The notes under the pieces are model-generated. The model was not told the origin of the DNA. It saw only the letters and a list, made by a program, of their open reading frames with translations, and ran no database searches. The position numbers and the translations under genes were made by a program. From positions 558,001 through 622,000 of the forward strand of contig NZ_CP046175.1 of the NCBI RefSeq assembly GCF_009708215.1: a stretch of DNA of 64,000 nucleotides, read 5' to 3'. Origin of the DNA: Occultella kanbiaonis. GTDB taxonomy: Bacteria > Actinomycetota > Actinomycetes > Actinomycetales > Beutenbergiaceae. Below, piece after piece: positions 43,101-50,864 of the stretch (position 1 is its first letter; every line of letters begins with the position of its first letter).

Positions 43101-44570
43101 TCACGCCTCGATCCCGTGCCGGCGGGCCGCATCGGTGAGCATCCGGGCCACCAGCCGTTCGAGCTCGGGCACCGAGGTGGCCGGGACCGACCCGCCGACG
43201 CCGGGGGCCGCCGAGCTCTCGGTGGCCGTCGCCGGACCGGCCGGCCAGGTGGCCGGCCACCCGTGCTCGCCACCCTCGGTCTCCTCCGCGTCCCCGGCGA
43301 GCCGGACCAGCCGGGCCGGGCGCGTGGGTGCGATCGCGAACTCCGCCTGCGGGTCGAGTCCGTGGGCGGCGGTCCGCGCCTGCGGGGCGGCGTCGGGTCC
43401 CTCCTGCGCGGGCCGGCCGCCGAGCGGCGCACCGGGGCTCGTGGCCTGCGTCGGTCCGACGGCGGAGGTGCTCGGGTGGTCGTCGTCGCCGCTCGTGCGG
43501 CGTGGGTCGCTGCGCTCACGCGCCGGCCCGACGGCGGGTCCCGGCTCGGCGGATCCGTTGCCGTTGCGGGCGTTGCGCCACTGACCCGCCCCCCGGGTCA
43601 GTGACGCAGCCAGCGCGAGGGCATCCGCCGCGGAGGCCCGGTGCAGCGGCCGGCGGGAGGTCGCCACGGGGTCGGCGAGGGCGGCGAGCCCGGCCGCGGC
43701 GAGGCCGGCCCGGACCCGCTCGAGCACGTGGTCCAGACCCGCGACGGGCGGCAGGTGGCTCGCGGCGGTCCCGGACCGTGCGGGGTGTTCCCGGGTCGGG
43801 TGGGGGCGGCGTGGGTGGGCCGGGCGAGGGCGCAGTCCTGCGGGCCCGGGCGGCTGGGATCGCCGGTCCGCGGCGTCGGGCCCGGCGAGTTCGCGCAGCC
43901 GGGTGGCCGGCGGGCACGCGTCCGGCGGCGGCAGCGGGCCGAGGTCACCGGGCGTGCGACCTGCCTCGGCACCGGGGCGACGCGGCCCGGGTGCTCCGGC
44001 GCCGGGAGACCGGTCGGTGCTCGGCGCGGCCGGGTCCGGGGCGGCGTGGTTCCCGGCGGCAGGCCCGCGTCCGGGGTCGGCCACCGCGCCGCCCGGGGTC
44101 CACCGGTCCGGTCCGTGCGGCCGGCCCGTGGCGCCGCCGCGACCGGGCCCGAACGGGTCCTCGGACGACCCACCCACCACACCCGGCGAGCCCCGCCCCG
44201 GGCGAGCTCCGCCGTCGTCAGCAACGCCCGAAGGGCGCCAGCGCTCCCGCCGGCCGCCGGCCCCGGGGTCGCCTCCGCCGTCGTCCGGCCCTGCGACGCA
44301 CTGCGCGAGGGTGCGGCCCAGCATGGGGCCCTCCGCGAGGCGGGGCGGCGCCGGGGCGGCCGCGCACGCGGCGCCGACCCGCGCGTCGAGGACGTCGACG
44401 GACCGGGTCAGCCGGGCGGTGTCCCGGCACCATGCGGCCGGACCGGCGCCACCGGCCAGGTGCCCGAGCGTGCCGCCCACCCGGGGCAGCACGCCGCTCA
44501 TCCGGGGCAGCCCGCCACCACCGCCGGCAGCGGGTCTCCCGGCGGTGGACGGTGCCCGGCCGGTGCTCAT
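43101..44570 (-). CDS. Disordered Pro/Gly/Arg-rich CIS-associated protein
   Basis: A 489-residue protein. Most of it (residues 40-420) is low complexity: Gly, Pro, Ala and Arg dominate, with few hydrophobic runs apart from LAGPD-type islands and a helical part near 290-345 (GLDHVLERVRAGLAAAGLAA, LHRASAADALALAASLTRG). A second organised segment closes the protein (VPELERLVARMLTDAARRHG). It overlaps the chaperone-like gene (ATGA). The position after the tube and chaperone genes is where phages place the tape measure, but the composition does not fit one. Because both strands are open over much of this GC-rich stretch, coding in this frame rests on the overlap with both neighbours. Confidence 0.65.
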   Translation of the reverse strand: MSTGRAPSTAGRPAAGGGGGLPRMSGVLPRVGGTLGHLAGGAGPAAWCRDTARLTRSVDVLDARVGAACAAAPAPPRLAEGPMLGRTLAQCVAGPDDGGGDPGAGGRRERWRPSGVADDGGARPGRGSPGVVGGSSEDPFGPGRGGATGRPHGPDRWTPGGAVADPGRGPAAGNHAAPDPAAPSTDRSPGAGAPGPRRPGAEAGRTPGDLGPLPPPDACPPATRLRELAGPDAADRRSQPPGPAGLRPRPAHPRRPHPTREHPARSGTAASHLPPVAGLDHVLERVRAGLAAAGLAALADPVATSRRPLHRASAADALALAASLTRGAGQWRNARNGNGSAEPGPAVGPARERSDPRRTSGDDDHPSTSAVGPTQATSPGAPLGGRPAQEGPDAAPQARTAAHGLDPQAEFAIAPTRPARLVRLAGDAEETEGGEHGWPATWPAGPATATESSAAPGVGGSVPATSVPELERLVARMLTDAARRHGIEA

Positions 44571-45022
44571 GCGACCTCCGCCGCCCGCCCGGTCATCTCC
44601 AGATACATCAGGATCTGCCCGATCGTCATCCCGGCGACGTCCTCCGCCGTCCAGCCGAACTCCTCGGCGAGCACGAAGCACGCCTTCGCCAGCGGGGCCT
44701 GGACGAGCTCGGCGAGCCGGTCCCGGGGGGTCTCGATGCCGCTCAACTCGTTGATCGCGTCCACCAGCACCCGGGCCAGCCCGGCCGGCAGCCGGCCGGC
44801 CTGCTCGGCCGTGAGGGCGGGCTCCACCAGGGCACGGGCGATCATCAGCCCGGCCGCCAGTTCGCGGTCCCCGGCGGCGGCATGCGCCACCAGCTGGACG
44901 TCGCGCACGGTCAGCGGGCGGATCGTCACGGTTCCGGCGGGGCCACCGGGCGGCAGCGTCACCTCGTGGGTGAGCGCGCTGCCGGCCAGCAACTCCTCGG
45001 CGGTCAGGGCCGTGCGTGCCAT
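44567..45022 (-). CDS. Tail-assembly-chaperone-like CIS protein
   Basis: A 151-residue protein of mostly helical sequence. TVTIRPLTVRDVQLVAHAAA resembles phage tail assembly chaperones (gpG/gp14-type), and the C-terminal GWTAEDVAGMTIGQILMYLE recalls the short motif found after it. It lies directly after the tube gene, the normal site of this protein in phages and many CIS loci. It may help in building the inner tube. The ATG at 45022 is 13 bp after the tube stop. Confidence 0.65.
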   Translation of the reverse strand: MARTALTAEELLAGSALTHEVTLPPGGPAGTVTIRPLTVRDVQLVAHAAAGDRELAAGLMIARALVEPALTAEQAGRLPAGLARVLVDAINELSGIETPRDRLAELVQAPLAKACFVLAEEFGWTAEDVAGMTIGQILMYLEMTGRAAEVA

Positions 45023-45035
45023 CGCGGTGCTCCGT

Positions 45036-45590
45036 TCACTCGGTGGCGAACGCGACCTCGGTGGGCGGAGCCTCGCCGCCACCGCCGCCGGCGCCCTCGC
45101 GGTCGAGGACGCGGATGGTGAGTGCCCGGAACCGCAGGTTCTCCACCACGAAGTCGTCCTCGGGCAGGGTGTAGCGCCAGTTCTCGAACTTCACCCCGGC
45201 GATCTCCAGGGTGAGCGAGTTGCCCGGGTGCGCCGGGTCCGCCAACACCAGGTTGATCGTGAAGGCGGGCTGCACGTACGGCTCGGCCACCGCCGTCGGG
45301 GCTGATCCGCGGCCCATCAGCAGCAGGAGCAGCGCCCCGTTGACGTACGCGCGGCCGACCGTGCCCGCGATGTGGATGTCGCCCGGGCTCAGGGACACGG
45401 GGTGGCGCCGGCCGACCTCGTAGAACTCCTTGAGCGCGGTGTCCACGCACACCCGCACGTCGGTGAGCCGGCCGACGGTCTGGATCGCGAACGTGTCAAC
45501 CACGGCGGACGCGTCGGCGCCCTCCGGGGTGTCCTCGGCGGCCAGCGTGAGCGTGCCGTGGTTTCCGGTGAATACCTCTGTCAGTGCCAT
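45036..45590 (-). CDS. CIS inner tube protein
   Basis: A 184-residue protein, the right size for a tail tube or Hcp-like subunit. It is beta-rich: FTGNHGTLTLAAEDTPEG, PVSLSPGDIHIAGTVGRAYV, LTLEIAGVKFENWRYTLPED, DFVVENLRFRALTIRVLD. Such paired strands with one helix (YVNGALLLLLMG) fit the tube fold. It follows the sheath gene, as usual, and the Shine-Dalgarno AAGGA lies next to the sheath stop codon. The last 20 residues are a Gly-rich tail. Sequence similarity to known tubes is modest, so the call rests partly on position. Confidence 0.75.
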   Translation of the reverse strand: MALTEVFTGNHGTLTLAAEDTPEGADASAVVDTFAIQTVGRLTDVRVCVDTALKEFYEVGRRHPVSLSPGDIHIAGTVGRAYVNGALLLLLMGRGSAPTAVAEPYVQPAFTINLVLADPAHPGNSLTLEIAGVKFENWRYTLPEDDFVVENLRFRALTIRVLDREGAGGGGGEAPPTEVAFATE

Positions 45591-45600
45591 GTCGGGGTCC

Positions 45601-47271
45601 TTACTCGAGGAACATCGTGACCTTGATGAAGTCGATGCTGAACGTGGGCCGCAGGAAGATGTCGACCCGGGCGATGCCCCGGATCTCGTCGTCACGGGTG
45701 GCGTGCACGTCCAGCCGGTAGCCGTTCTCGGAGGCGAGGAGCTCGTCCAGCACCATCGAGTTCAGGAAGTTGTTGATGGTGGCCCGCAGCGCGCCGCGGA
45801 CCCGTTCGTTGTTCAGCAGGCCGATGTAGGGGGTGGCGGCGCTGCGGACGCCGAACTTCGCGTAGTCCACGATCCGGCGGGTGGTGATCTGCTGCCACGC
45901 CGTGTTCGTGGACGTGGTGATGCCCCGCACCAGCCGCAGGCCCTGCCGCTTCTCGACGGCGAGCACCCGGCTCAGCACCAACTGCTTCAGCTCGGCGCTG
46001 GACAGGTCGTGCTCGAGCGCCTCCACTCCGAGGACCTTGTTCGTCAGGGAGATGTGCGGCGCCTGCGCGGACAGCAGGCCCGCGACGGCGGCTGCCGTGT
46101 ACGCGCCGGGCAGCGTCACCTTCGCCGGTGGGCTGACCGACCGGTCGTCGGCGACGAAGCCGGGGCCGACCAGGACCACCCGGTCGCTGTTCAGGGCGTG
46201 CCCGGACGCGTTCTGCACGAACGCGGCCCGGTCGTCTTCGAGTGCGGTGCCGACGATGCCGATGCGTTCCCGCTTGTTGTCGTCGTTCGAGGCGAGCGCG
46301 CAGTGCAGGGCGAGGTCGTCGCCGAACGTCGCGTCGGTCTGGCCGGCGCCGACGATGATGTGCGCGTCGACCGCGAGCAGGGCGTCGAGGCCACCGGCGT
46401 GCAGGGCGCCGGTGGGATCCCCGGCGCCGTTCGCGCCGCCGCCCATCGGGGTCGCCGCGAGGGTGCTCGGCACCTCCGCGGGGTTCGCCAGTGCCGTGGC
46501 CGTGACGAGCGCGGAGTCGGCCAGGTCGGCGACCAGGTCGTCGCCGGAGACCACGTTGTACTCCTCCTTCGCGCTCACCCCGAGCGTGACCGTGACCTTC
46601 ACGGCGGACGCCTTGTCGACCATGTAGGTGGCCAGCACGGTGTCACCGGCGGCGGGATCGGTGCCGAACGTGAGGGTGCCGTCCGCCGTCGTGACGCCCA
46701 CCTGGGTGGGGCTCGGAGCGGCGTCGTAGACGATCGGGACCACGGTGTCCGAACCGCCGCCGCCCGGTCGCACCACGATGCGGTTCACCGCGCTGTGCAG
46801 CACCTCGGCGTGGGCCAGCACGAACGGGGGACCGGCCACGGTCTCCTCGCGGACCAGGGCGCTCGCGTCGGCCGTGGAGACCGCCACGGTGAGCCCGTTC
46901 GCCCAGGTGCCCGGCCAACGCGCGTCGACGCGCACGCACGGACCGGTCGCAGAGTCGAGGTCGAGGCCGGCCGTGGCGACGGCGCCCGGATCGGCCACCC
47001 GCACGGCCCACACGCTGGTGGCACCGAACCGGTAGGCCTGCTCGAGGGCGCGGGTCAGGGTGAGTTCGTCGTTGGTGCCGCCGTGCCACGGGTCGTAGGC
47101 GCCGAAGGTGGCGAGGGCGTCGCTGTAGCTGCCGAGCAGGCGGGGCGTGCCCACCGGCCCCTTGGCTGCGGTGCCGACCACGCCGAGGTTCCCGACGGTG
47201 ATCGCCCCCGGGACGATGAGGCCCTCGGGGCGCACTTCGATGAAGACGCCGGGTAGGACTAGTTCGGTCAT
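45601..47271 (-). CDS. Phage-tail-like contractile sheath protein
   Basis: A 556-residue sheath. The N-terminal VLPGVFIEVRPEGLIVPGAI and LGVVGTAAKGPVGTPRLLGS are typical of the sheath attachment domain, and the C-terminal GLRLVRGITTSTNTAWQQIT, then RRIVDYAKFGVRSAATPYIG and RVDIFLRPTFSIDFIKVTMF, of the conserved sheath core that forms the interlocking mesh. The middle (residues 130-330) holds a variable outer domain. It starts with ATG at 47271 after a strong AAGGAG eight bases upstream, fitting high expression. The 65 bp before it also contain a small stem (CGCTCC/GGAGCG). Contraction of this polymer drives the spike into the target. Confidence 0.95.
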   Translation of the reverse strand: MTELVLPGVFIEVRPEGLIVPGAITVGNLGVVGTAAKGPVGTPRLLGSYSDALATFGAYDPWHGGTNDELTLTRALEQAYRFGATSVWAVRVADPGAVATAGLDLDSATGPCVRVDARWPGTWANGLTVAVSTADASALVREETVAGPPFVLAHAEVLHSAVNRIVVRPGGGGSDTVVPIVYDAAPSPTQVGVTTADGTLTFGTDPAAGDTVLATYMVDKASAVKVTVTLGVSAKEEYNVVSGDDLVADLADSALVTATALANPAEVPSTLAATPMGGGANGAGDPTGALHAGGLDALLAVDAHIIVGAGQTDATFGDDLALHCALASNDDNKRERIGIVGTALEDDRAAFVQNASGHALNSDRVVLVGPGFVADDRSVSPPAKVTLPGAYTAAAVAGLLSAQAPHISLTNKVLGVEALEHDLSSAELKQLVLSRVLAVEKRQGLRLVRGITTSTNTAWQQITTRRIVDYAKFGVRSAATPYIGLLNNERVRGALRATINNFLNSMVLDELLASENGYRLDVHATRDDEIRGIARVDIFLRPTFSIDFIKVTMFLE

Positions 47272-47336
47272 GACTTCCGCTCCTTTTCGCTCCCTCGCTC
47301 CCACCGGAGCGCGTTTGGGGTCCTTCGTTCGTGTTC

Positions 47337-48560
47337 TCAGCGGGACAGCCGCAGATAGACGACGGCGGTCTGGTCCAGTCCCGGGCTCGCGCCGGGCGGG
47401 GTGTAGGTGATCTCGAAGCGCTCGCCGGCGGCGAGCAGGATCGGTGCGGTGAGCCGGCGGGCCGCGCCGGAGTAGGCGTCGACGGTGCCGTCGGTGTCCC
47501 AGTCGCCCAGGTCCGGGCCGGGGACGGCGGGCCCGAGGGCGGCGAGCGCGGCCGCGGGCGTGAGCGTCACCGTCGCGTCGCGGTGCGTCGGGACGGCACC
47601 CCCGACGGCGGTGAGGAAGCCGTCGAGGTCGGCGAACGCCGTCGGGACGGCTCCCGACCTGCGCGCGAACGTGACCGTGCCGCCGAGGACGGGCCCCGGG
47701 ACGTATGCGATCGCTGCGATGGTGCCGACCGCCGTCGGGCCGGTGACGTTGAGCGCGGGGGCGGCCTCGTCGTCCCAGCGGCGCAGCTCGTCGACGATCG
47801 TCTGGGCCTCGCTGGTGGGCGCGGCCTCGTCGCCGTGGCCGGTCGTCACCGGGATCCGGGCGATCAGGGAGTCCGCGTCGTCGTCGGCGGTGTAGCGGTA
47901 CTCGTAGAGGACGTCGTAGCTGGAGGCCTTGCGCCACGCGGGCAGGACCGGGATGTGCTCGGCGATCGTGGTCTCGCTGGCGGCGAACCTCAGGAACCCC
48001 TTTGCGCGCAGCGCGTCCTGGTCGTCGAGGAGCGTGGACTGCAGGCCGAGGACGGCGGCGTCCACCTCGGGGGAGGAGGTGGCCCACAGCTGAAACCGCA
48101 CCCGTGCGTCCAGCCGGCCGCCGCGCAGCGTCCGGGTGCCGAGCGCGGGCGCACCCTCGGTGCCGATGTGGTCGCCGAGGCCGACCGGCTTGGCGGTCAC
48201 CTGCTCGATGGTCACGTTGCCGTCGGGCACGCCGGGCAGGGGCGCCGGCAGCCGGGCCCCGAGGGCGCCCAGCATCGCGGTGACCACGTCGGTGAGGGTC
48301 GGGGCGCTCACGTCGGACCCCAGGGTGGGCAGGTCGAGACCATCGGCGCCGGGCCCGACGTCGCTCGTGAGGGCCAGGTCCACGGCGCGCGCGATCTCAC
48401 CGGAGTGGTGCCAGCCGGTGCGGGTGCCGGTCTGCACGTCGGTGACGATCCCGTGCCAGCGCGGGCCCGCCCCGGGAGCGTCCTCGAGCAGCGCGCGGAC
48501 CAGGAACGACCGCGCGACGAGATTCGTCTGCGCCCCGCCGACCTGCTCGTGTCCGGACAT
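47337..48560 (-). CDS. First gene of the CIS operon, unknown function (possible tail-terminator-like)
   Basis: A 407-residue protein. The N-terminal 110 residues (VARSFLVRALLEDAPG, WHGIVTDVQTGTRTGW) are mixed. The middle (TDVVTAMLGALGARL, RLDARVRFQLWATSSPEVDA, YEYRYTADDDADSLIARIPV) resembles tail terminator/tail completion proteins that cap the sheath and tube. The last 150 residues are beta-rich and Ala/Pro-rich, ending in a strand pair (RFEITYTPPGASPG, TAVVYLRLSR). It is the first gene on the minus strand, divergent from the SARP regulator, and 65 bp ahead of the sheath. Similarity is weak, so the terminator idea is only a guess. GGGGAG lies about 13 bases before the ATG. Confidence 0.75.
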   Translation of the reverse strand: MSGHEQVGGAQTNLVARSFLVRALLEDAPGAGPRWHGIVTDVQTGTRTGWHHSGEIARAVDLALTSDVGPGADGLDLPTLGSDVSAPTLTDVVTAMLGALGARLPAPLPGVPDGNVTIEQVTAKPVGLGDHIGTEGAPALGTRTLRGGRLDARVRFQLWATSSPEVDAAVLGLQSTLLDDQDALRAKGFLRFAASETTIAEHIPVLPAWRKASSYDVLYEYRYTADDDADSLIARIPVTTGHGDEAAPTSEAQTIVDELRRWDDEAAPALNVTGPTAVGTIAAIAYVPGPVLGGTVTFARRSGAVPTAFADLDGFLTAVGGAVPTHRDATVTLTPAAALAALGPAVPGPDLGDWDTDGTVDAYSGAARRLTAPILLAAGERFEITYTPPGASPGLDQTAVVYLRLSR

Positions 48561-48650
48561 GCCACGCCAGACTCCCCGCTCGATGTCTTCCGTGCGGGCA
48601 TCGTGGACGGCGCCGGTCTCGCGCGTGTCTCCGGCGCGTCTCGCTGGTGT

Positions 48651-48691
48651 CTTTCACCGTGCTCGCCCCGGACTTTCACCCGACTTCGTCC
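48651..48691 (-). promoter_or_regulatory. Four 11-bp-phased direct repeats between the CIS operon and the SARP gene
   Basis: Eight-base motifs begin at 48651, 48662, 48673 and 48684: CTTTCACC, CTCGCCCC, CTTTCACC, CTTCGTCC. The first and third are identical and the others match at five of eight positions. The exact 11-bp period puts them on one face of the helix, the known arrangement of SARP binding sites. Read on the minus strand (GGTGAAAG) they point to the CIS operon. The rest of the 353-bp gap (48561-48913) shows only scattered GC-rich sequence and no clear -10 box. Confidence 0.55.
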
Positions 48692-48913
48692 TCCAATCAC
48701 CCCACCCTGCCCCGGGTCCGGGGCGGACAATGGGGGCGAGGAACACGGCGGGGAGAGGCCAATGTCCGCGAGGAACCGCGGCCTGCCCGCCGGGCTGAGG
48801 AATCGGCAGGGGCAGCCCGACGGTGGGTCGCTACGAACGAGTGAGGATCCCGGCGCAGGCGGTTCGGCTGCGCCGGACCCGGCGCGCGCCGGGCGGCCGG
48901 GAGGACGTCGGCG

Positions 48914-49876
48914 ATGACCGCGCTGACGGTCCGGCTGCTCGGCCCGTTCCGCGCGCTGCGCGGCGACCGTCCGCTGCCGAGCCCGATGCTGCACAAGGCG
49001 CAGGACCTGCTCACGATGCTGTTCCTCGCGCCCGGGCATGCGCTGCTGCGCGAGGCCGCCGCGGAGTCGCTCTGGCCGGACACGGACGCGGAGACCTCCC
49101 GCAAGGCGATGCGCCAGACGCTGTGGCAGATCCACCACGCCACCGACGAGCCGATGGCGCAGGACCGGCTGGTGATCTGCGACGGCGACGGGCTGATGAT
49201 CAACCCGGAGCGGCCGGTGTCGGTGGACCTGCCGGTGTTCGTCGGCGCCGTCCGGGAGGCGCAGGACACCGGGGGCCGGGTCCTCACCGATGACCGCCTG
49301 ATCCGTCTGTGCACCGCGGCCGACCTCTACCGCGGCCCGCTGCACGCCGGCTGTTACGACGACTGGTGCCTGATCCCACGGGCCCGGCTCGAGGACCGGT
49401 GCCTGACCCTGCTCGACCGGATCAGCCGGGAGCGGGAGCGTCGCGGCGACCTCGACGGAGCCATTGCGTGGACCCAGCGGCTCCTGGAGATCGAGCCCGC
49501 GCATGAGCGCAGCCACCGCCGGCTGATGCGCCTGTTCAGCCGGGTCGGTGACCGCACCGGTGCCCTCCGTCAGCTGGCCGAGTGCCGGGCCGCGCTCGCC
49601 AGGGACCTCGGCGTGCACCCGGAGGCCAGCACCGAGGACCTCGGCGCCGCGATCCTCGCCGACCGGGTGGACCACGGTTCCGGCCGGTCTCCGCTCGCGG
49701 GGGCCGAGATCCCGGATGCCGATACCGAGCTCACCCTGCTGCGCCTGGAGGTCGCCGCGCTGCGGCAGAGCATCGAGTGCATCGGTGAGCAGCTGCGGGA
49801 CGCCCCGGTGCCGGCGTCCCGTGCGGACCTCGGGGTGGCCCCGCCGCTGACCTCGCACCAGCCCGGGCCGAACTGA
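48914..49876 (+). CDS. SARP/BTAD-family transcriptional activator
   Basis: A 320-residue regulator. Residues 1-100 form an OmpR-like winged helix (LTVRLLGPFRALRGD, HALLREAAAESLWPDTDAET, then RKAMRQTLWQIHHA). Residues 105-255 form the bacterial transcriptional activation domain, an all-helical TPR-like part with AADLYRGPLHAGCYDDW, ARLEDRCLTLLDRISRERER and HERSHRRLMRLFSRVGDRTG. A 40-residue helical tail follows. It lacks the ATPase domain of AfsR, so it is a short SARP. GGGAGGACG precedes the ATG. It is divergent from the CIS operon and the only regulator near it, so it is the best candidate for switching that operon on. SARPs usually activate secondary-metabolite genes. Confidence 0.9.
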   Translation: MTALTVRLLGPFRALRGDRPLPSPMLHKAQDLLTMLFLAPGHALLREAAAESLWPDTDAETSRKAMRQTLWQIHHATDEPMAQDRLVICDGDGLMINPERPVSVDLPVFVGAVREAQDTGGRVLTDDRLIRLCTAADLYRGPLHAGCYDDWCLIPRARLEDRCLTLLDRISRERERRGDLDGAIAWTQRLLEIEPAHERSHRRLMRLFSRVGDRTGALRQLAECRAALARDLGVHPEASTEDLGAAILADRVDHGSGRSPLAGAEIPDADTELTLLRLEVAALRQSIECIGEQLRDAPVPASRADLGVAPPLTSHQPGPN

Positions 49877-49880
49877 TGAT

Positions 49881-49920
49881 CACCCCGCTCAGCTGCGGCG
49901 GCGCCTCGCCGAGCGGGGTG
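49881..49920. terminator. Bidirectional hairpin between SARP and M23 genes
   Basis: Perfect 10-bp arms CACCCCGCTC (49881-49890) and GAGCGGGGTG (49911-49920) flank a 20-nt GC-rich loop. The element fills the gap between the convergent SARP and peptidase genes and should end transcription in both directions. Confidence 0.7.
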
Positions 49921-49923
49921 GAC

Positions 49924-50727
49924 TCACGTCACCCGGACCCGTCCGTTGTTGAGCGCCTGCTGGAGTGCCTCGATGGTGACCCGACCACGATCGCCGTCGA
50001 TCGTGCCCCGGTAGAGCCCCAGCCGCGTGAGCCACGTCTGCTCGGCCTTGACCGAGCGCACGCCGAAGAACTTCTCGTTCCGGTCGGGTGCAGTGTTGTT
50101 CGCGACGAGGAACCGCTGGTACCCGCCGATGAACTTCGGGCCGAGCACGGCGTGCTTTCGCTGATCGGCTTCGACGGCTCCGTCGTAGAAGTCGGCACGG
50201 GCGAGCGCACGCTGGAGCTCGGTCGCCGTGCGGTGCGCGAAGCTGCCGTCCACCCGCAGTGGCAGGAACGGCCCGGATGCCGCCGCGGGTGCCCCGTTGC
50301 CCGGGGTCACGCCGTGCTTACGGAACGCCGCCTCGGGATCCTGCGGTCGGCTGGCCCGGTCCCAGGTCTCGAAGTGCAGGTGCGGGCCGGTCTGGATCCC
50401 GGTCGCGTCCGAGAACCCGACCAGCTCACCCTCCTTGACCCGGTCGCCCTTGCGCACGCTCGGCAGCACATGATCGTAGAGCTGCGCCTCGCCGTCGGGA
50501 TTGCGGATGACGGCACCGTTGCCTGTCCGCAGCGGCGCCCGACCCGACGATGTGTCCCCGGGTACCTGCATCGACACGGACTTCTCCACCGTGCCGGCGA
50601 ACGCGGCGAAGACCGGGTTGCCGAGCGTGCCGCCACTCCTTGGCCTGATGTCCACGCCCGCATGGACGAGCTGGCCGCCGCTCCTCTTGAACTTCTGGGA
50701 GATCGATCCTTCGAACGGGTTCTGCAT
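49924..50727 (-). CDS. M23 (LytM) peptidase with peptidoglycan-binding-like C-terminus, no signal peptide
   Basis: A 267-residue protein. The LytM zinc site is intact: His22 and Asp26 in VHAGVDIRP, His86 in YDHVLPS, and His116/His118 in GPHLHFE. This fold cuts peptide cross-links of peptidoglycan. The C-terminal 110 residues end in a PG_binding_1-like motif (GLYRGTIDGDRGRVTIEAL). The N-terminus MQNPFEGSISQKFK has no signal peptide or membrane anchor, unlike housekeeping LytM proteins. Its closeness to the CIS cluster (after the SARP gene) suggests a particle-borne or release hydrolase, as phage tails carry. The ATG at 50727 fits the start of the fold. Confidence 0.85.
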   Translation of the reverse strand: MQNPFEGSISQKFKRSGGQLVHAGVDIRPRSGGTLGNPVFAAFAGTVEKSVSMQVPGDTSSGRAPLRTGNGAVIRNPDGEAQLYDHVLPSVRKGDRVKEGELVGFSDATGIQTGPHLHFETWDRASRPQDPEAAFRKHGVTPGNGAPAAASGPFLPLRVDGSFAHRTATELQRALARADFYDGAVEADQRKHAVLGPKFIGGYQRFLVANNTAPDRNEKFFGVRSVKAEQTWLTRLGLYRGTIDGDRGRVTIEALQQALNNGRVRVT

Positions 50728-50864
50728 GACTGCGCCCTTCCTCTCGGGGGGGACGCCTGCTACCCCCGGACGCAGGTGGCGTCTTGTGTCGACGCCGGTG
50801 CAATCCCCGCCTGGATCGTGATCACACACCTGACGGACCCGGGTGTCAAGGGAGATTCGGCGGG

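Noticed and set aside
43641-45305. Long plus-strand frame opposite the disordered protein gene
   Set aside because: Codon bias does not clearly separate the strands here, but the plus frame also runs across the well-supported tube and chaperone genes and has no recognisable domain or ribosome site, so the minus-strand frame was kept.
23080-48560. Whole block as a prophage or R-type tailocin
   Set aside because: No integrase, terminase, portal, capsid, holin or conventional tape measure is visible, and the set includes PAAR-like and OmpA-type parts. A CIS is the better description, though a tailocin-like role cannot be excluded from sequence.
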